Shown: positions 23,717 through 35,472 of the stretch, piece after piece | How positions within the stretch are numbered: position 1 is the first letter of the stretch | Layout: each line of letters opens with the position of its first letter | Origin: Parapristionchus giblindavisi | Taxonomy: Eukaryota; Nematoda; Chromadorea; Rhabditida; Diplogasteridae | Assembly (NCBI GenBank): GCA_943737045.1 | Contig: CALSFV010000216.1 | Location: 744,001 to 808,000, forward strand | Length of the DNA: 64,000 bases | Direction of reading: 5' to 3' | The notes under the pieces: generated by a model | The model's database searches: none | Told to the model about the DNA's origin: nothing | The model's input: only the letters and a program-made list of their open reading frames with translations | Position numbers and translations under genes: made by a program

Positions 23717-24809
23717 CTAGACAACGGCGGACTTCATGTCTAACAAGAATCCCTTATTTGGTCCAGGAGCCGAGGCCATTCTAAAGGGGAGATTGTAGCA
23801 GAGACTGCACAGTCGTTCGAGATGGATTGCATGACATTCGGGTGAGGCTATGATGATGGCTTCGATGTATTCGAGACGACCTGACGAGAGGTAGTGACGC
23901 ACCTATAATAGCCTCAATCAGTCCATGAAGCCCATGAATGGTTCCAATGAGGCATGTCAAACTGTTTGTCGCAAGTGTAATTAGATGATTTTGCCATAAT
24001 TCCCCATCATAATCTCGTGACGTCACGTTAGTCGACAAACAGTTATGATAAACGTATTGAATTGCCGCTGTTCATGTATACAGCAGCATATAGGAAAAAA
24101 TTTTGCTCACGATGCTCTCTGACTGGAGTCGATTGGAGCCACTTCTTTGTGTGTGGCGGATTTTTTCGAAATGCTAACAAACAAATGGTTCTCAACTTAC
24201 AATGAGTATGGAGGACTAGGGGAGATTACGCGCAACGAGACCATTCTATTATTACTTACAGTTGTCTGGAATCGAACTGCTTTGTTAGCATGAAGTAGTT
24301 TGTAATTGAGGATGTTGACGTTGAATTTGAGAGTCAACCATTCGATGTCCTTACTGAAAGGGTGAAGATTTTGAAACGGAAATATACACAATCAAATCAT
24401 CTATGTACACTACAGAAGTGGTCACATGGAGGAGGGATTATTGTCACTCTCTGATGAAGTTATGTTTGTCGACAAAGGTTTATTAATCTTCATGAATGAC
24501 AGCTCTCAACTTACGCTTCGTCCTCGAATTCTCTTCCTATTAATTGATATGAATTTATATGGAAGTATCTCTCATCGATCTCGATATCATCCACACATGG
24601 TAATTGAATGGCACGAGAAGCGACGAGTTCGAATACTCGATCATACAGGAATTCGTCGCTGAAAAGAGAATTTCAAATTGATTTTTTTTTCAAATTTCAT
24701 TTTTTCTTCATCGAAATAATTTTATTCATTACGAATGAATCATATAAAATACGGCGAGAGTTTCTTAAAAGTTTTCGCCATGCCCCAATTAGTCCACTCT
24801 TTTCCATTG
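23717..24809 (-). CDS. Unrecognised gene, C-terminal exons
   Basis: On the minus strand, exons near 24757-24809, 24503-24660, 24256-24355 and 23717-23911 join in consistent phases with CAG or TAG acceptors and GTAAG-type donors. The joined protein includes EWTNWGMAKTFKKLSP, FLYDRVFELVASRAIQLPC, DIEWLTLKFNVNILNY and HAIHLERLCSLCYNLPF, then a stop. It looks like a soluble repeat-type protein, perhaps F-box associated, but I cannot name the family. No start codon or upstream exons were found before 25100, so it may be a partial or decayed copy. An overlapping frame at 23781-24038 is treated as intronic. Confidence 0.4.
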
Positions 24810-25150
24810 CTGAAAGAGATACAGGTGCGCTTTGCTTTATAAAAATGTAAGGCTTTCATGCAACAAATCGTTTCAGCATTTACGTATAATGCAGTTCTAC
24901 CATACCATTTTTGGACTATTATTAATTGTTTATTAATTATTTTTTAGAGAAAATGTAATATTTGTTCCTGGATGGGTGGGTAGTCATAACAACTACTCCA
25001 TATCGCTGACACTCAAGATGAGGATTTTGAAAATTAAAAAAAATCATATGGTACAGAAATCACGGCGGTTCAATGAAGAGAAATCCCTACATTTAACTTT
25101 GGCTTGAAGCCTCTTGCATTACGAAAAATCGGCAAAGTTGATTTGCACTA

Positions 25151-25216
25151 GGCGGGATTCGAACCTACGAGGTTTGGATAGATACACAAAAGCTCTACCC
25201 ACTAAGCCATATCGGC
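25151..25216 (-). repeat. tRNA-like (SINE-type) sequence
   Basis: Read on the minus strand, an A-box (TGGCTTAGTGGGTAGAGC) and a B-box (GGTTCGAATCC) sit at tRNA spacing, but the acceptor ends do not pair and the anticodon arm is poor. It is more likely a tRNA-derived SINE or pseudogene than a working tRNA. Confidence 0.5.
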
Positions 25217-25330
25217 ATGTCTCGCGAATCGTAAAACTCGATGATAGGTCTAATCAGAAGCGAGCGCCCAGATATACCGTAGTCAACTTTCGCGCTGGGA
25301 GAACCTAGATGTTTTAGTGCTTATCATCAC

Positions 25331-28300
25331 TCAGTTTGCGATACTTCCTTTCTCCGGCAAGAGCTTCTTAGTTACTATCATTGAGCCGCCGTGGAAATAG
25401 AAAATGAGCACAAATGCATGTGTTGCCTGAGCTGCACTGTATTTTACAATAAATTATTGAAGATAGTTTAAAAATATTAATAGCAGCATACGTGTTGATG
25501 GTTGCATTTCTGATTTCGTCCGTGCCCAAACAAAGACAGTTCTCTTCAGGGATGTTGATGCTTGAACAATTCCTCTCTTCCGGGAGTTGTTCACTTAGTA
25601 GAGATGTGACCTATAAAATAAATACATGCACATTACATAGAATATCGTTAGTTTATCTTGCCCAAGAAACGATAAATATATTATTATTATTATAAAACGA
25701 TTTTTGGATGTATTTTATCATTCTATTATTCATCACATGTTGACGCATGATCGAGACAGTCGAAATAAGAGAAGAAATGATATTTTTGTCTGCAAGTGCA
25801 ACTATTCAATTTGAGTTGTTTTGCAGCTTTAATATCCTTAAAATATCTATATCGCTCATGTTTCTGCTGCGTCAAAACATATGATTATATTTAATAATTA
25901 ATTATTAAATATAGAAAAAAATTCTAAAATTTTTAAAAAATCTCTAAAATTTGCTTGTCTCCCTGTATGAGATATAATTAGTTAAATGCACACCTCATTC
26001 TGTTCCATATCCGGATCTAGTACGAGTACACTCTTGGGAAGTGAACCCGATGACAGTACTTCTAGAGTCATACGAACGTCACGAGTAGAGAATAATCTGT
26101 AATTAATTATGATTTATGTTAATATTATTCATTGCAATAAAATTATGATATGATGATAACGATATATGATTTCTAATAATACTATATAAGTTTTTCATAT
26201 TTTTTACTAAATTTATATTTTCGTTTATCGACATGATCGTATAAAACAACTTACTTGTCCATGTTCCAAGCGAACGCTGAGTAGTGTGCATTTCGCTCTT
26301 TCCTAGGAATGAATTCATTGCTTTCTCTATTGATTTTCAACTACTCTATGCCAAAATATAAACAAAAAACGAAGATATTACACGCCACTTTTTCATTGCA
26401 TCTTATCTTCGTTTCACTTTTTTCCTTTCACTTTTAAAAAGTAATACCTAAACGACATTGGGAACCATGCAGACAGAAGTGGCGACTTGCCCTCCACCCG
26501 ACCAGCCAATCCTGTACCAAGAAGACCAGCTGGAGACAGGATGAAGAGAACAGTGTTGGAAGAAGTGGTGATAAAGTTCGAGAGAGCTGTACTGAAAACT
26601 GCCAGACTTAAAATGCATGTCTAAACGAATTAGATGTGATACTTTAATTTTTTTAATAAAAGATTTGGTCGATGTTTTTCTATAACACGGATCTGTAAAA
26701 GTGTATGAATCCATTGCACAGAAAAAAATAATTTTCCTCTTTTTTTATTGATAGTTGTTAGACTGGCCTAACTGAGTGCGAAAACAACATTTTGAAATTT
26801 TGATTTTCGTAATTTGCATAATTATGCAATTTTTTTACCGTCAACTTCAAATGAGTGTAACTCGTTTAGTTTTTGAGCAACCGCGTAAAATTTTTTTTCA
26901 TTCGGTTTCTAATGACCTCCTCTACAAATAACTCAACTAAGGATATGGTCGGAAATGTTGTTCTTCATGTGTTATTGTATGAAAACTGTTTTTTTGCATA
27001 CAAAATGCGATGTTTCTCGAAATTTTTCTCTAAAGGATAAGAGTTTTATTGCAGATTCGGATTCCCCGTCCTCGAATTGGGGTATCCTGATATATCATTT
27101 AACCCAACTCTGTCCGCCCAATAGGGATACTGTATATCGTCTTCCTGGACTTAGTGCAATTTTCGCTCAAATCACATTTTTGGTTGTAAATGAGCTCAAA
27201 CTTATGTTAATGTACTTATTAGCATATTTAAACCCTCTATCTCGACCAACCTGAAAAAATTGTCTTAGTGGTTCGAATTCTCAACAACAACCATTTTTGA
27301 GTTATGAATCGAAAACTGATTTTATTAACGATATGACTTTCACTGTTCCTATTTATCGTTTATTGGTATTTGTTTATTGATCGTTAAGGTCGAAGAAACT
27401 GTTTGAGTCATTCTTGACTCAAACAGTTATCCATTCTTATCCACTGAACCTTCGCAAAACTCTGAGAACTCACTATTATTATTATTATTATATCATAGAA
27501 TGCATCCGAAGTTATCACTCTCGCATCCTCGAATGTTCTCTTCTCTCAGTTTTCGATTCATAACTCAAAAATGGTTGTTGTTGAGAATTCGAACCACTAA
27601 GACAATTTTTTCAGGTTGGTCGAGATACAGGGTTTAAATATGCTAATGAGTACATTAACATAAGTTTGAGTTCATTTACAACCAAAAATGTGATTTGAGC
27701 GAAAATTGCACTAAGTCCAGGAAGACGATATACAGTATCCCTATTGGGCGGACAGAGTTGGGTTAAATGATGTATCAGGATACCCCAATTCGAGGACGGG
27801 GTATCCGAATCTTCAATAAAACTCTTATCCTTTAGAGAAAAATTTTGAGAAACATCGCATTTTGTATGCAAAAAACAGTTTTCATACAATAACACATGAA
27901 GAACAACATTTCCGACCATATCCTTAGTTGAGTTATTTGTAGAGGAGGGCATTAGAAACCGAATGAAAAAAAAATTTACACGGTTGCTCAAAAACGAAGC
28001 GAGTTACACTCATTTGAAGTTGACGGTAAAAAAATTGCATAATTATGCAAATTACGAAAAGCAAAATTTCAAAATGTCGTTTTCGCACTCAGTTAGGCCA
28101 GTCTAACAACTATCAATAAAAAAAGAGGAAAATTATTTTTTTCTGTGCAAAAAGGTTTTTATTTTCATACACTTTTACAGGAGATCCGTGATAAATCTCT
28201 TTTTATTTCGTACTAAATGATCCACTTGAAAATTTGGTCGGTTTTATTTGCCAATATTTCGTTGTCAGGCCATACGTTAAATCGTCATCGATAGATCCTA

Positions 28301-30464
28301 TCAACGATCGGTCAGATGGTGAATGTAGATGGGTGATTGAGAGATGACATGATGATCGGAATGAAGATGAGAAGTCGATCATAGTGGTCAGAATCGAAGA
28401 CGCTTTTGACTGAAATGGGATGCATGGGATTATTTTTTTTTCGCTTTTAGAATTTCATATTAATTATATTGTAGGGATGGAATACTTAGAAATATTCCAT
28501 TTCTCGGAAACTTTGATCTAATCCGTTTCATCAACTGATATTTAAAGACCGCCAATAAGTTTCAGTGCTTATTTCAAATGGGAAATGGATAAACTGGCAA
28601 CCCAAACAAAGTTTATACTCTCCGTTCGTGCAATGATCTCTCGCTTTCTTTGCCTACGAGAGAATGTTGTCAGAGCGGAAAGTAAAAATAGCTCGGAGGG
28701 GGGGGGAGTCTTTTTAAGTATTTCACAAATTTTTCGTTTCACCTGTGATGTTCGATTTTACCTCAGCGCATACATTATTTCATTGATTAAAAATAAATCA
28801 AGAATGTCTATTAGTGTTTTATAGTCTACCTCTCCATTGGCCAGACAGAACTCATCCTGTTGTCTCTCTACATTAAATCGATGAAAGAGATCGGAGGAGA
28901 AATGGGTCTTTTGTCCGATCGAATTATCCATTCCCTCCACGATTTCCACGTTCAAAAAGGTGAGACAGCCTCGCTCTACAATTGAATATGTGGGTCTTTA
29001 AGTTTATTCTCAATACGTTCTATGCAGCAACAAACAATGCTAAACTCTAGATAGCTTATATGGATCATTAATGAGAGGAAGATACACTCCAAGCTAATTT
29101 TATTCTCCGTATTGGAAATACTCTCTCGTAGACAATGAAATTGAAAGACAACCGTTAACTCCAAAATGAGTTTGAACTTGAAAAAGGTCATTTTATTGCA
29201 TTGCATGTGCCGTGCCTTTCGTAAACGCGTAACTATTATTATTACTATTATTAGTATCAATGTACCTTTCATTAATTCGACGAGACTGGTTCCATTCTCT
29301 CCGTTGAGTATGTAATCGAGATTTTCCGATGAAGAATTTGAGATCTGTGAGGAAATACTTTTTAACAACTATTTAATGCCATATGCATCACAAACAGCAA
29401 CAGTCTAGCGTACCATTCTTATACACAAATAAATGATTTGATTTGATTTGATATTATCGATTGGTGGAGAGAATTAATTAACCTGAGAGTATCTGCTGGG
29501 CATGAAGAAGTCCTGATCCATCATCATCTTCATTGTCTTGGGTAGATGACGAGCGAAGTGGGCTTGAGAGACATCATCCAGAAGAAGAATGGCAAGAGAA
29601 GGATTTGACTGAAACTTGCTTTGTTTAATTTTTTTTTTGTTTTGTTTAATTGAAGTTTGTTTAACTGCAGTTTGGACCTCTTCCAAAGAAAAACGTGCCA
29701 TTTTTAATAACGATAAAGGCAATATGAATGGTTTTCAATTCAATCAATTTATGTGATTACAATGATTGATTAAAGATCGAAAATCAAAGATGATTCTGAA
29801 TACGAAATAGTAAAACAATCGTACGGGGTCGCTTGGAGCATACAACGGTTTGGCGTCATCTTGTACCTCATCGACCTTCAATCGAAAATTATTCAACTTT
29901 GCTCTTGTGATTGTGAGCAATGAAGAGACAAAAGTTCGTGTGTCATTTCTGTTTGGATCATCATCGTAAATTTGATGAGAAAGAAAGCTAAAAGCGAAAG
30001 TAGAACGATGAAACTGGTGGGGATCTATCTCACTCTTTTTGCACCCACTAATAATGCCTAACGGATGTAAAAAATTAACGAACTGAAACTTGTGCCATAT
30101 CATGTTGCATGAAAAAGTATCAGGAAGACACAAAAAAATTAAAAGGTTGTGCTTACGCCAGCTGAAAATTATGACATCATCTCAAGGATCTAATGCTAAC
30201 TCTAATGCTAAAGTGAAGCATCCACAACCAAGGAATCATACATGTACACTTTTCAAAATACTATTTCAGTCATCAGTCATCAGTCGAAAAATAAGATGAA
30301 TTTCGAGGAAAAATTGGCGCTGGATGAAGAAAAGGAAAAAAAGGTACCGAGAATTTGGCTTTGGGATTGAAGAAAGCTTCCTCATAGACGATATAGTCAT
30401 CGGGAGTGAAACACTGAACGACGAATTGATCATCCACGACTTTCCTTCGTCCGTTACGAAGGAT
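25331..30464 (-). CDS. DUF229 (sulfatase-like) protein
   Basis: Minus-strand exons join in phase: 30348-30464, one or more near 29790-30000, 29483-29608, 29266-29344, 28830-28975, 28276-28409, 26448-26591, 26255-26302, 25994-26096, 25492-25610, 25331-25436 (stop). Family landmarks, in order, are NPSLAILLLDDVSQAHFARH (first metal-site region), SITHLHSPSDRSLIGSIDDD, GRVEGKSPLLSAWFPMSFRK, NAHYSAFAWNMDKLFSTRDV and the Cys pair in ERNCSSINIPEENCLCLG. DUF229 proteins share the alkaline-phosphatase/sulfatase fold. Here the usual SDHG metal-binding motif before the GR block is replaced by SPAG, so the protein is probably not a working sulfatase. The link from the first listed exon to the next, and the true start (30465-31850), are unresolved. 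Introns hold a 1.5-kb fold-back and two hairpin MITEs. Confidence 0.72.
26683..28200. mobile_element. 1.5-kb fold-back element in a DUF229 intron
   Basis: The arms run from ACACGGATCTGTAAAAGTGT on the left to its mirror near 28190. Between them the ends TTGCACAGAAAAAAATAATT and arms of about 550 bp are almost identical in reverse. The two mirrored open frames (26955-27254 plus, 27611-27991 minus) are products of the symmetry. The centre (27300-27550) holds TTGAGTCAAGAATGACTCAA-type inverted words. Confidence 0.8.
28600..28712. mobile_element. 115-bp hairpin MITE in a DUF229 intron
   Basis: The arms ACTCTCCGTTCGTGCAATG and TTGTCAGAGCGGAAAGTAAA enclose the CTTTGCCTACGAG loop. A nine-G run (28697-28706 region) lies in its right end. 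Confidence 0.65.
29078..29166. mobile_element. 115-bp hairpin MITE, partial, in a DUF229 intron
   Basis: Only the left arm and loop are clear (CCAAGCTAATTTTATTCTCC then CTCTCGTAGACAATGAAA). Confidence 0.5.
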
Positions 30465-31009
30465 CTGCAATTATTCCTTTATTTATTTAGTATAACATCG
30501 TGGAAATCACGGAACTATTATTATTGCGAAGTGCAGTTACATTTTATTTTCATCATTTCCAACGTAAACTTTAGCATGCTTTTGATACTACATACATTCT
30601 CGATCTTACATTTTAAACGAACTTTACCACTATTTCTTCATATTATAGCATCTAGATACAACTTTCTCAAACGCTCACGGACATTGACACTAAACCCACA
30701 CCGATATTGTTATCTTAGTGATAGACATCCATAGATTCTCTCGTCATCCTATTTGCGTATATTACGCTGGAATAAAGCATTAGAATAGCTGCTCTGTGAT
30801 TAGGTTGTTCAATGACTTTCTCATAAAATGGAATGATCTGCTTTGACGGTGATTGAAAGTACAAATAGCACGCATTACATCAGCGACATATTGTACCCAC
30901 TCTGTTTTAAAGCCGCTTTAATGTCTATATGCACTGTAATGTCCTTACAACGAAGAACCAGCATTGTTAAGCGGCGGTATTTTCTCATCTCGTGACATGC
31001 AGCAAAGAT

Positions 31010-31012
<3 letters not shown>

Positions 31013-31065
<53 letters not shown>
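31013..31065 (+). repeat. Uninterrupted run of 53 G
   Basis: Counted directly from the sequence: 8 G at the end of one line and 45 at the start of the next. The complementary strand reads as a false poly-proline frame, which is ignored. G-tracts of this size can form G-quadruplexes and are unstable. Confidence 0.9.
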
Positions 31066-31066
<1 letters not shown>

Positions 31067-31398
31067 ACGAGACAAATTGCTATGGAAACTATCTCTGTAA
31101 TGACGTTCCACGACGTTCGTTAATGACGTTAATGATGTTCCACACTGTTCAATAGTGCTAGAGTGAACATAAATCTCGAGGTATTCTTGTTCTGCTTACG
31201 ATCCTTTCAAACTACATTTCGTCCTCGATTTCTTCGAATTTTGAAAATTCTTTGATACCATAACCATTCACTATTAAACAGTCAAAAATGAAAGCGGAAG
31301 TTGTAAAAGGTATTTCGTTGTGTTTTCTTGTTTAGAAAGTAGCCTTTCATCTCTTATTGTGTCCGTTTCATTGTGTATTGAATGGGGCATGATCGTCC

Positions 31399-31506
31399 CT
31401 TAAAGGTCACACCTCCAGCTAACTTTACTCTCCAACACTCTCTCGTTGACAAAGAAAGCGAGAGAGTGTTGGTTGCCAGAGTTTCAAGTATACTCGGGGT
31501 GAAACA
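31399..31506. mobile_element. 115-bp hairpin MITE
   Basis: It is an intergenic copy with shortened arms. CTCTCCAACACTCTCTCGTT is mirrored by GAAAGCGAGAGAGTGTTGGT. Confidence 0.65.
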
Positions 31507-31855
31507 TAAATGGTCATTTCAACACGAATTACTCGAAAAAGAGTAGTGCACAAAATATAGAGACATTTCTTACGCTCCATTTAAATTGATCCTCTTTGAC
31601 CCCCTCCTAACTCCCCTTGGATTTCTATTCAAAGGAATTGAAATCCATTGAATAGGAGAATGGAAACAAAGATCACGAATGAACTGTACCGCTAACATTG
31701 AAATCAGCAAATGGCTGACAAGAAAGTGTGAAAAATCTCAATGGTATCTCTGAACGAGAGTCCTTTTCCGACATCTCTTGTTTGATGGGTCTGGTGTTCG
31801 ATAAAAAGAGAATAAAAATAGAGACTTTTTTTTTAAATTTTCACACTCTCTGACC

Positions 31856-33655
31856 TCAATTTCTTTTCTTTTGTTGTAAATATTTGAACAGAGCTGCGTA
31901 CCGGTATGGTTCGGTCCAGTACGACTCCGCCTGATCCATTTGATGCGAGTGTGGAGTAGGTGCATCTGCAGAGCAATAATAGTTTAAAAGGAAAAGGTGT
32001 AGCCCGTTATTCCAGACACACAAAGTCCTGCAGGAGATCACTACTTGCGATAATTCAAGGCCAATTCAGTCCGGAGGGCCTTATCTCTTCTTTATTAATA
32101 GTTAAATTGATCTTATAAAGATTTATTGTCATCGTCACATACTTTTTTTCGGAATGTCTTTCTTCATTGGAAAATGATATCATAAAGATTAATTATCCTC
32201 CTTGACTTAGAGTGCGGAAGCGATCTCTTTTTTATAATAAATTTCTTTCGGAACGAGTGATATCATCTTATTTAACACATATCTATTAAGATTAATCTCT
32301 GACTTGGTAGGTATTACACTCCTGACTTTTTGCCTGTCTCACAAAAGACGCCGTTCAAATGATCAAAAGATATCGAGTTCATAACTTTACCACAAAAACC
32401 ATATTTCTTTCATCTCATATGAAGTTCGGAGTAGATATAATACAGTGGTATTGAGATTCATGATATTAAAATGCTCGCTTCAGCGATCTAGTTCATGGAA
32501 GATTGATCGCAAATACGAAAATAAAGAATTCTGAGAAATTTTCAAAAATAAAATGAAAATAAATAACCAACCGAACATTGGAATAGTTTCGGTGCGTTGA
32601 ATAAGGTGCGGATATTGTGAGAATACCATCGTTGTCGAGAGACGCAAACGATGGCTGAGTTGTCTGACATTCGACGGTTCTGTAATCGAAATGATGAATT
32701 TAATCAATCAATAGTATTGACCGTATAAAATACACTTGTTTATTTGGTACGAGAGTAGCCAACCACTCCCACAAGAGACTTTCTTGTTTTGCATGGTTCA
32801 GAAACTATGCCGATCTCTTTTATATATAATATAGCGCGCGGCGAAGGTCAGCCGGGTTAGAGAGAGGCAGCGGAGAGACAATCGAGAGGCGGGGCGAGAT
32901 GTAGAAGGCTACATCTCGATCGCCTCTCGATTATGACTTCCGTTCGTTAGCACCATTTGTCATCTTCTTATGCAAGTACATTTTATACGCACAATAATCT
33001 GGTTCAATGGTGGGTATGGATTTTAGCTATTAGTATATTGGTGAAATAAGAGCCATCAATATGCCATATGATGACTAACAGAAATACCAGAAATTACATT
33101 AAATTGCACCAATTTATTGATTAGAAATTCATGCGTATCAGAAATAGCATTCTGAAACGTTTGCAATGATTACTGCTCAAAGAATACGTGAAAGATGTAT
33201 TGATAGTCATCGGTAATTTTACCATATGACCTTAGGCAATAAAATTTTTTATAGACGAATTAAAATTAAATGACATTTCGTGATACCTGACATAGTTAGT
33301 ACGCCTCAATAGCGAATGATCGAAAACGGAAAACCTTGGCCAGACACATTTTATTTCTATCTGTTGCACTGAAAATTGTATTCATGCATGATACATCACT
33401 AATTTCAAACTTCAGTTAAGTTTTAATGGAAAGCTGCATCAATTCTCTCTCGATTTCTTTGACTACGATTGAGTGTTGTAAGATCGCAAAATTAACTCGG
33501 GCCGTTAAAAAGTAATCAGCTAGTATTAAATATAAAATAAACGAACTCAATCTCGAGTAGGTTGTATCTTCTGAAACTATGGCTACATCATTCGTAAGCC
33601 TCCAAGCGAGAAATCCCGCTAAAGGAACGATAAACAAAATTGGAGCGATTATCTG
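31856..33655 (-). CDS. Unrecognised gene with one membrane segment
   Basis: Three minus-strand exons join in phase. An exon near 33567-33655 encodes IIAPILFIVPLAGFLAWRLT (a membrane segment) and VAIVSEDTTYSRL. Exon 32572-32679 encodes SNVRQLSHRLRLSTTMVFSQ and YPHLIQRTETIPMF. Exon 31856-31965 encodes APTPHSHQMDQAESYWTEPY, a short basic tail and the stop. I do not recognise the family. The N-terminal exons were not found. A 282-bp element (32715-32996) and two hairpin MITEs lie in or beside it. It might be a receptor tail or a membrane-anchored enzyme fragment; nothing visible decides this. Confidence 0.42.
32715..32996 (-). mobile_element. 282-bp element, copy 2 (reverse)
   Basis: It is the exact reverse of the 13042-13323 copy as far as I can read: same length, same ends, same TATATATAAAAG core. 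It lies immediately upstream (on the minus strand) of an exon acceptor of the neighbouring gene, so it sits in that gene's intron. TA flanks both sides. Confidence 0.75.
33418..33512. mobile_element. 115-bp hairpin MITE, diverged
   Basis: TTCTCTCTCGATTTCTTTGA and GATTGAGTGTTGTAAGATCG represent the two arms, with outer end TTAACTCGGGCCGTTAAA. Confidence 0.5.
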
Positions 33656-33710
33656 GAAGAAACAAACGAATTACGAACTCTCATAATTCGATTAATGCCC
33701 CCCCCCCCTT

Positions 33711-33829
33711 AAACTGACTCCCCAAGCTTATCTCAGACTCTCCGCTCTGGCCACACTTTCTCGCTTTCTTTGTCTACGAGAAAGTATTACCAATGCGGAG
33801 AGTAAAATTAGCTTGGGATCTGCCTTTAA
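33711..33829. mobile_element. 115-bp hairpin MITE
   Basis: A full copy: AGACTCTCCGCTCTGGCCAC is mirrored by CCAATGCGGAGAGTAAAATT. A ten-C run (33699-33708) abuts it. Confidence 0.7.
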
Positions 33830-34575
33830 ATTAGAACAATACCATCTTATCAAGCACATTATTCCTTCTCAGAATAAGAACAAAGCAAAAAAAACTTTTA
33901 TAAAATTTTCACGTACAGTTTCGACATAACATTGAAGAATTCTATGTAAGATTTTGTGCGAAATAATTATTCGAAGTAGACCAAATACAAAAAAAAATGT
34001 TTGCAAAATCAACCAACCCTAGTAAACGGTATCGCCACGGGTAGTTGTTTATCCTCCATGCCAGCGTAGGAGAATGGTGAGAGAAGTAAGAGGAGGATGA
34101 AGCTGCGACACTCTAGCTGACTCTCACTTTTGTCAATCCTTTCACTTTTGATGACAATGATCCTTCTTCATTATATGATTATCTCTATATTTCTCTACCT
34201 CTGCCTCTCCCCTTTCAAGATATTCCTCACTCCCCGTTTCCTCTTTAGATCAATTCCTCTAGGGATCTCGTAAAATTGATCTGGTGAGAGAGAATTGGAT
34301 GGAGAGAGGGACAATGAGATAGAGAGAAAGAAACAAAACGAGACGGTGAAATAGTGAGAGATACAGCGCGATAGAGTAAGAGAGATAGAGAGCTGAAGAG
34401 AGAGCTTGAGAGGGACTTAGACTAGGTAGATCGGTAGATCGGAGGGAGGAGTCATAAATAGAGTCGGGTTTGTGATTGGATAGATAGATCTACCCTTTCA
34501 GCATAAGTTGAATGTCTTACACAGAACCATTAAACTGTTTTTGTGTCCCCAAAATGCACCGAATCATTTGAGTGG
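33830..34575. other. Intergenic, GA-rich patch
   Basis: Purine-rich low-complexity sequence (GAGAGAAAGAAAC-type) fills about 34280-34440. No gene is seen. Confidence 0.45.
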
Positions 34576-34577
34576 AA

Positions 34578-34676
34578 TTAAAGGCACAGCCCGAGCTGAT
34601 TTTACTCTCCGCTCTGGCAACACTCTCTCGTGGACAAAGAAAGCGAGAGTTTCAAATTAGCTCGTGAGTGAATTTA
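34578..34676. mobile_element. 115-bp hairpin MITE, right arm shortened
   Basis: The left arm is close to the family consensus (GGCACAGCCCGAGCTGATTT, CTCTCCGCTCTGGCAACAC). The right arm lacks most of its inner half. Confidence 0.65.
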
Positions 34677-34905
34677 ATGGAATTCGAGAGTTGATGAGTG
34701 AGTTCAAGTTAATTACGAATTCATACAATGAGAGTGATAAAAGTTTTGACAATGAGATGGTCGGAGGGTGCACTTAATCGTTGTGATCACTTTCACTTTT
34801 AGAAATTCCTTATTGTTAGGAGATCTTCCTTAGTCTCGTGTTATTAATCAAGATTGTGGAGTGATAAACTTTAAACAACGTGGTTTGCACATTTGGGAGA
34901 CTATT

Positions 34906-35094
34906 GTAGTATTTGGTCAAAATTAAGTCAACTTGAACTGAATTGAAGTATATTTTAAGTCGACTTCTAGTGAAAGAACATTTGACGAAATGAATTACAG
35001 CACTTGAAGTAAACTTAGGTCTAACTTGAAGTAGACTTACAGGTTAACTTTAATTTAAAATAATAAGTGAGCTGTAAGATTTGAAATACCAGAG
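34906..35094. mobile_element. AGTAGACTT-family MITE, copy 3, diverged
   Basis: AGTATTTGGTCAAAATTAAG at one end, AAATACCAGAGA at the other, AAGTCGACTT and GAAGTAGACTT words, and the shared GAAAGAACATTTGACGAAAT core identify it. Confidence 0.55.
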
Positions 35095-35174
35095 AAGACG
35101 AAATTATATTTGGGAGTCACAACTACAGGACCAAAAAAAGTGGAGAGTTTTCTCTGTTATTCTTGTTATTTCGA

Positions 35175-35287
35175 CATTTTTTAAAACTGATTTCACTCTC
35201 CGCTCTGGCAACGCTATCTCATAGACAAAGAAAGTGAAAGAGTAATGATAGAGCGGAGACTTTCAAATTAGCTCGGAGTGTGCATGG
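35175..35287. mobile_element. 115-bp hairpin MITE
   Basis: CACTCTCCGCTCTGGCAACG is mirrored by ATAGAGCGGAGACTTTCAAA. The outer right end is AATTAGCTCGGAGTGTGCA. Confidence 0.65.
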
Positions 35288-35472
35288 AAAAACTCCATTG
35301 TCCATTGTCTAATCTCTCATTATACTATTTTGCATTCACATGTTAATAATGCATAAATTATTATTTAAATATATTGCCCCTAATCCTTTCTTTCGTTTTC
35401 ATTTCTTCATCTTTCGTTCGCTGTGAGCAGTTAAGAAGTCATGGTTTGTCATAATCTTCAGAATGATTGCTC

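Larger units (their letters stand above)
30465..31855. other. Intergenic or 5' region of DUF229 gene, with G-tract and MITE
   Basis: No exon could be assigned with confidence. The stretch holds the 53-base G-tract (31013-31065) and a hairpin MITE (31399-31506). The first DUF229 exon and promoter probably lie here. Confidence 0.4.

Noticed and set aside
23781..24038. 85-residue minus frame in the unrecognised gene
   Set aside because: Phase and splice sites place most of it in an intron; the 23717-23911 exon uses another frame.
25151..25216. Functional tRNA on the minus strand
   Set aside because: Acceptor ends do not pair and the anticodon arm is poor, so it is listed as tRNA-like only.
26955..27991. 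Two mirrored open frames of 99 and 126 residues sharing sequence
   Set aside because: They are the two arms of the fold-back at 26683-28200 read on opposite strands; no family resemblance or splice context.
30875..31111. Poly-proline protein on the minus strand
   Set aside because: The prolines come from the 53-G homopolymer.
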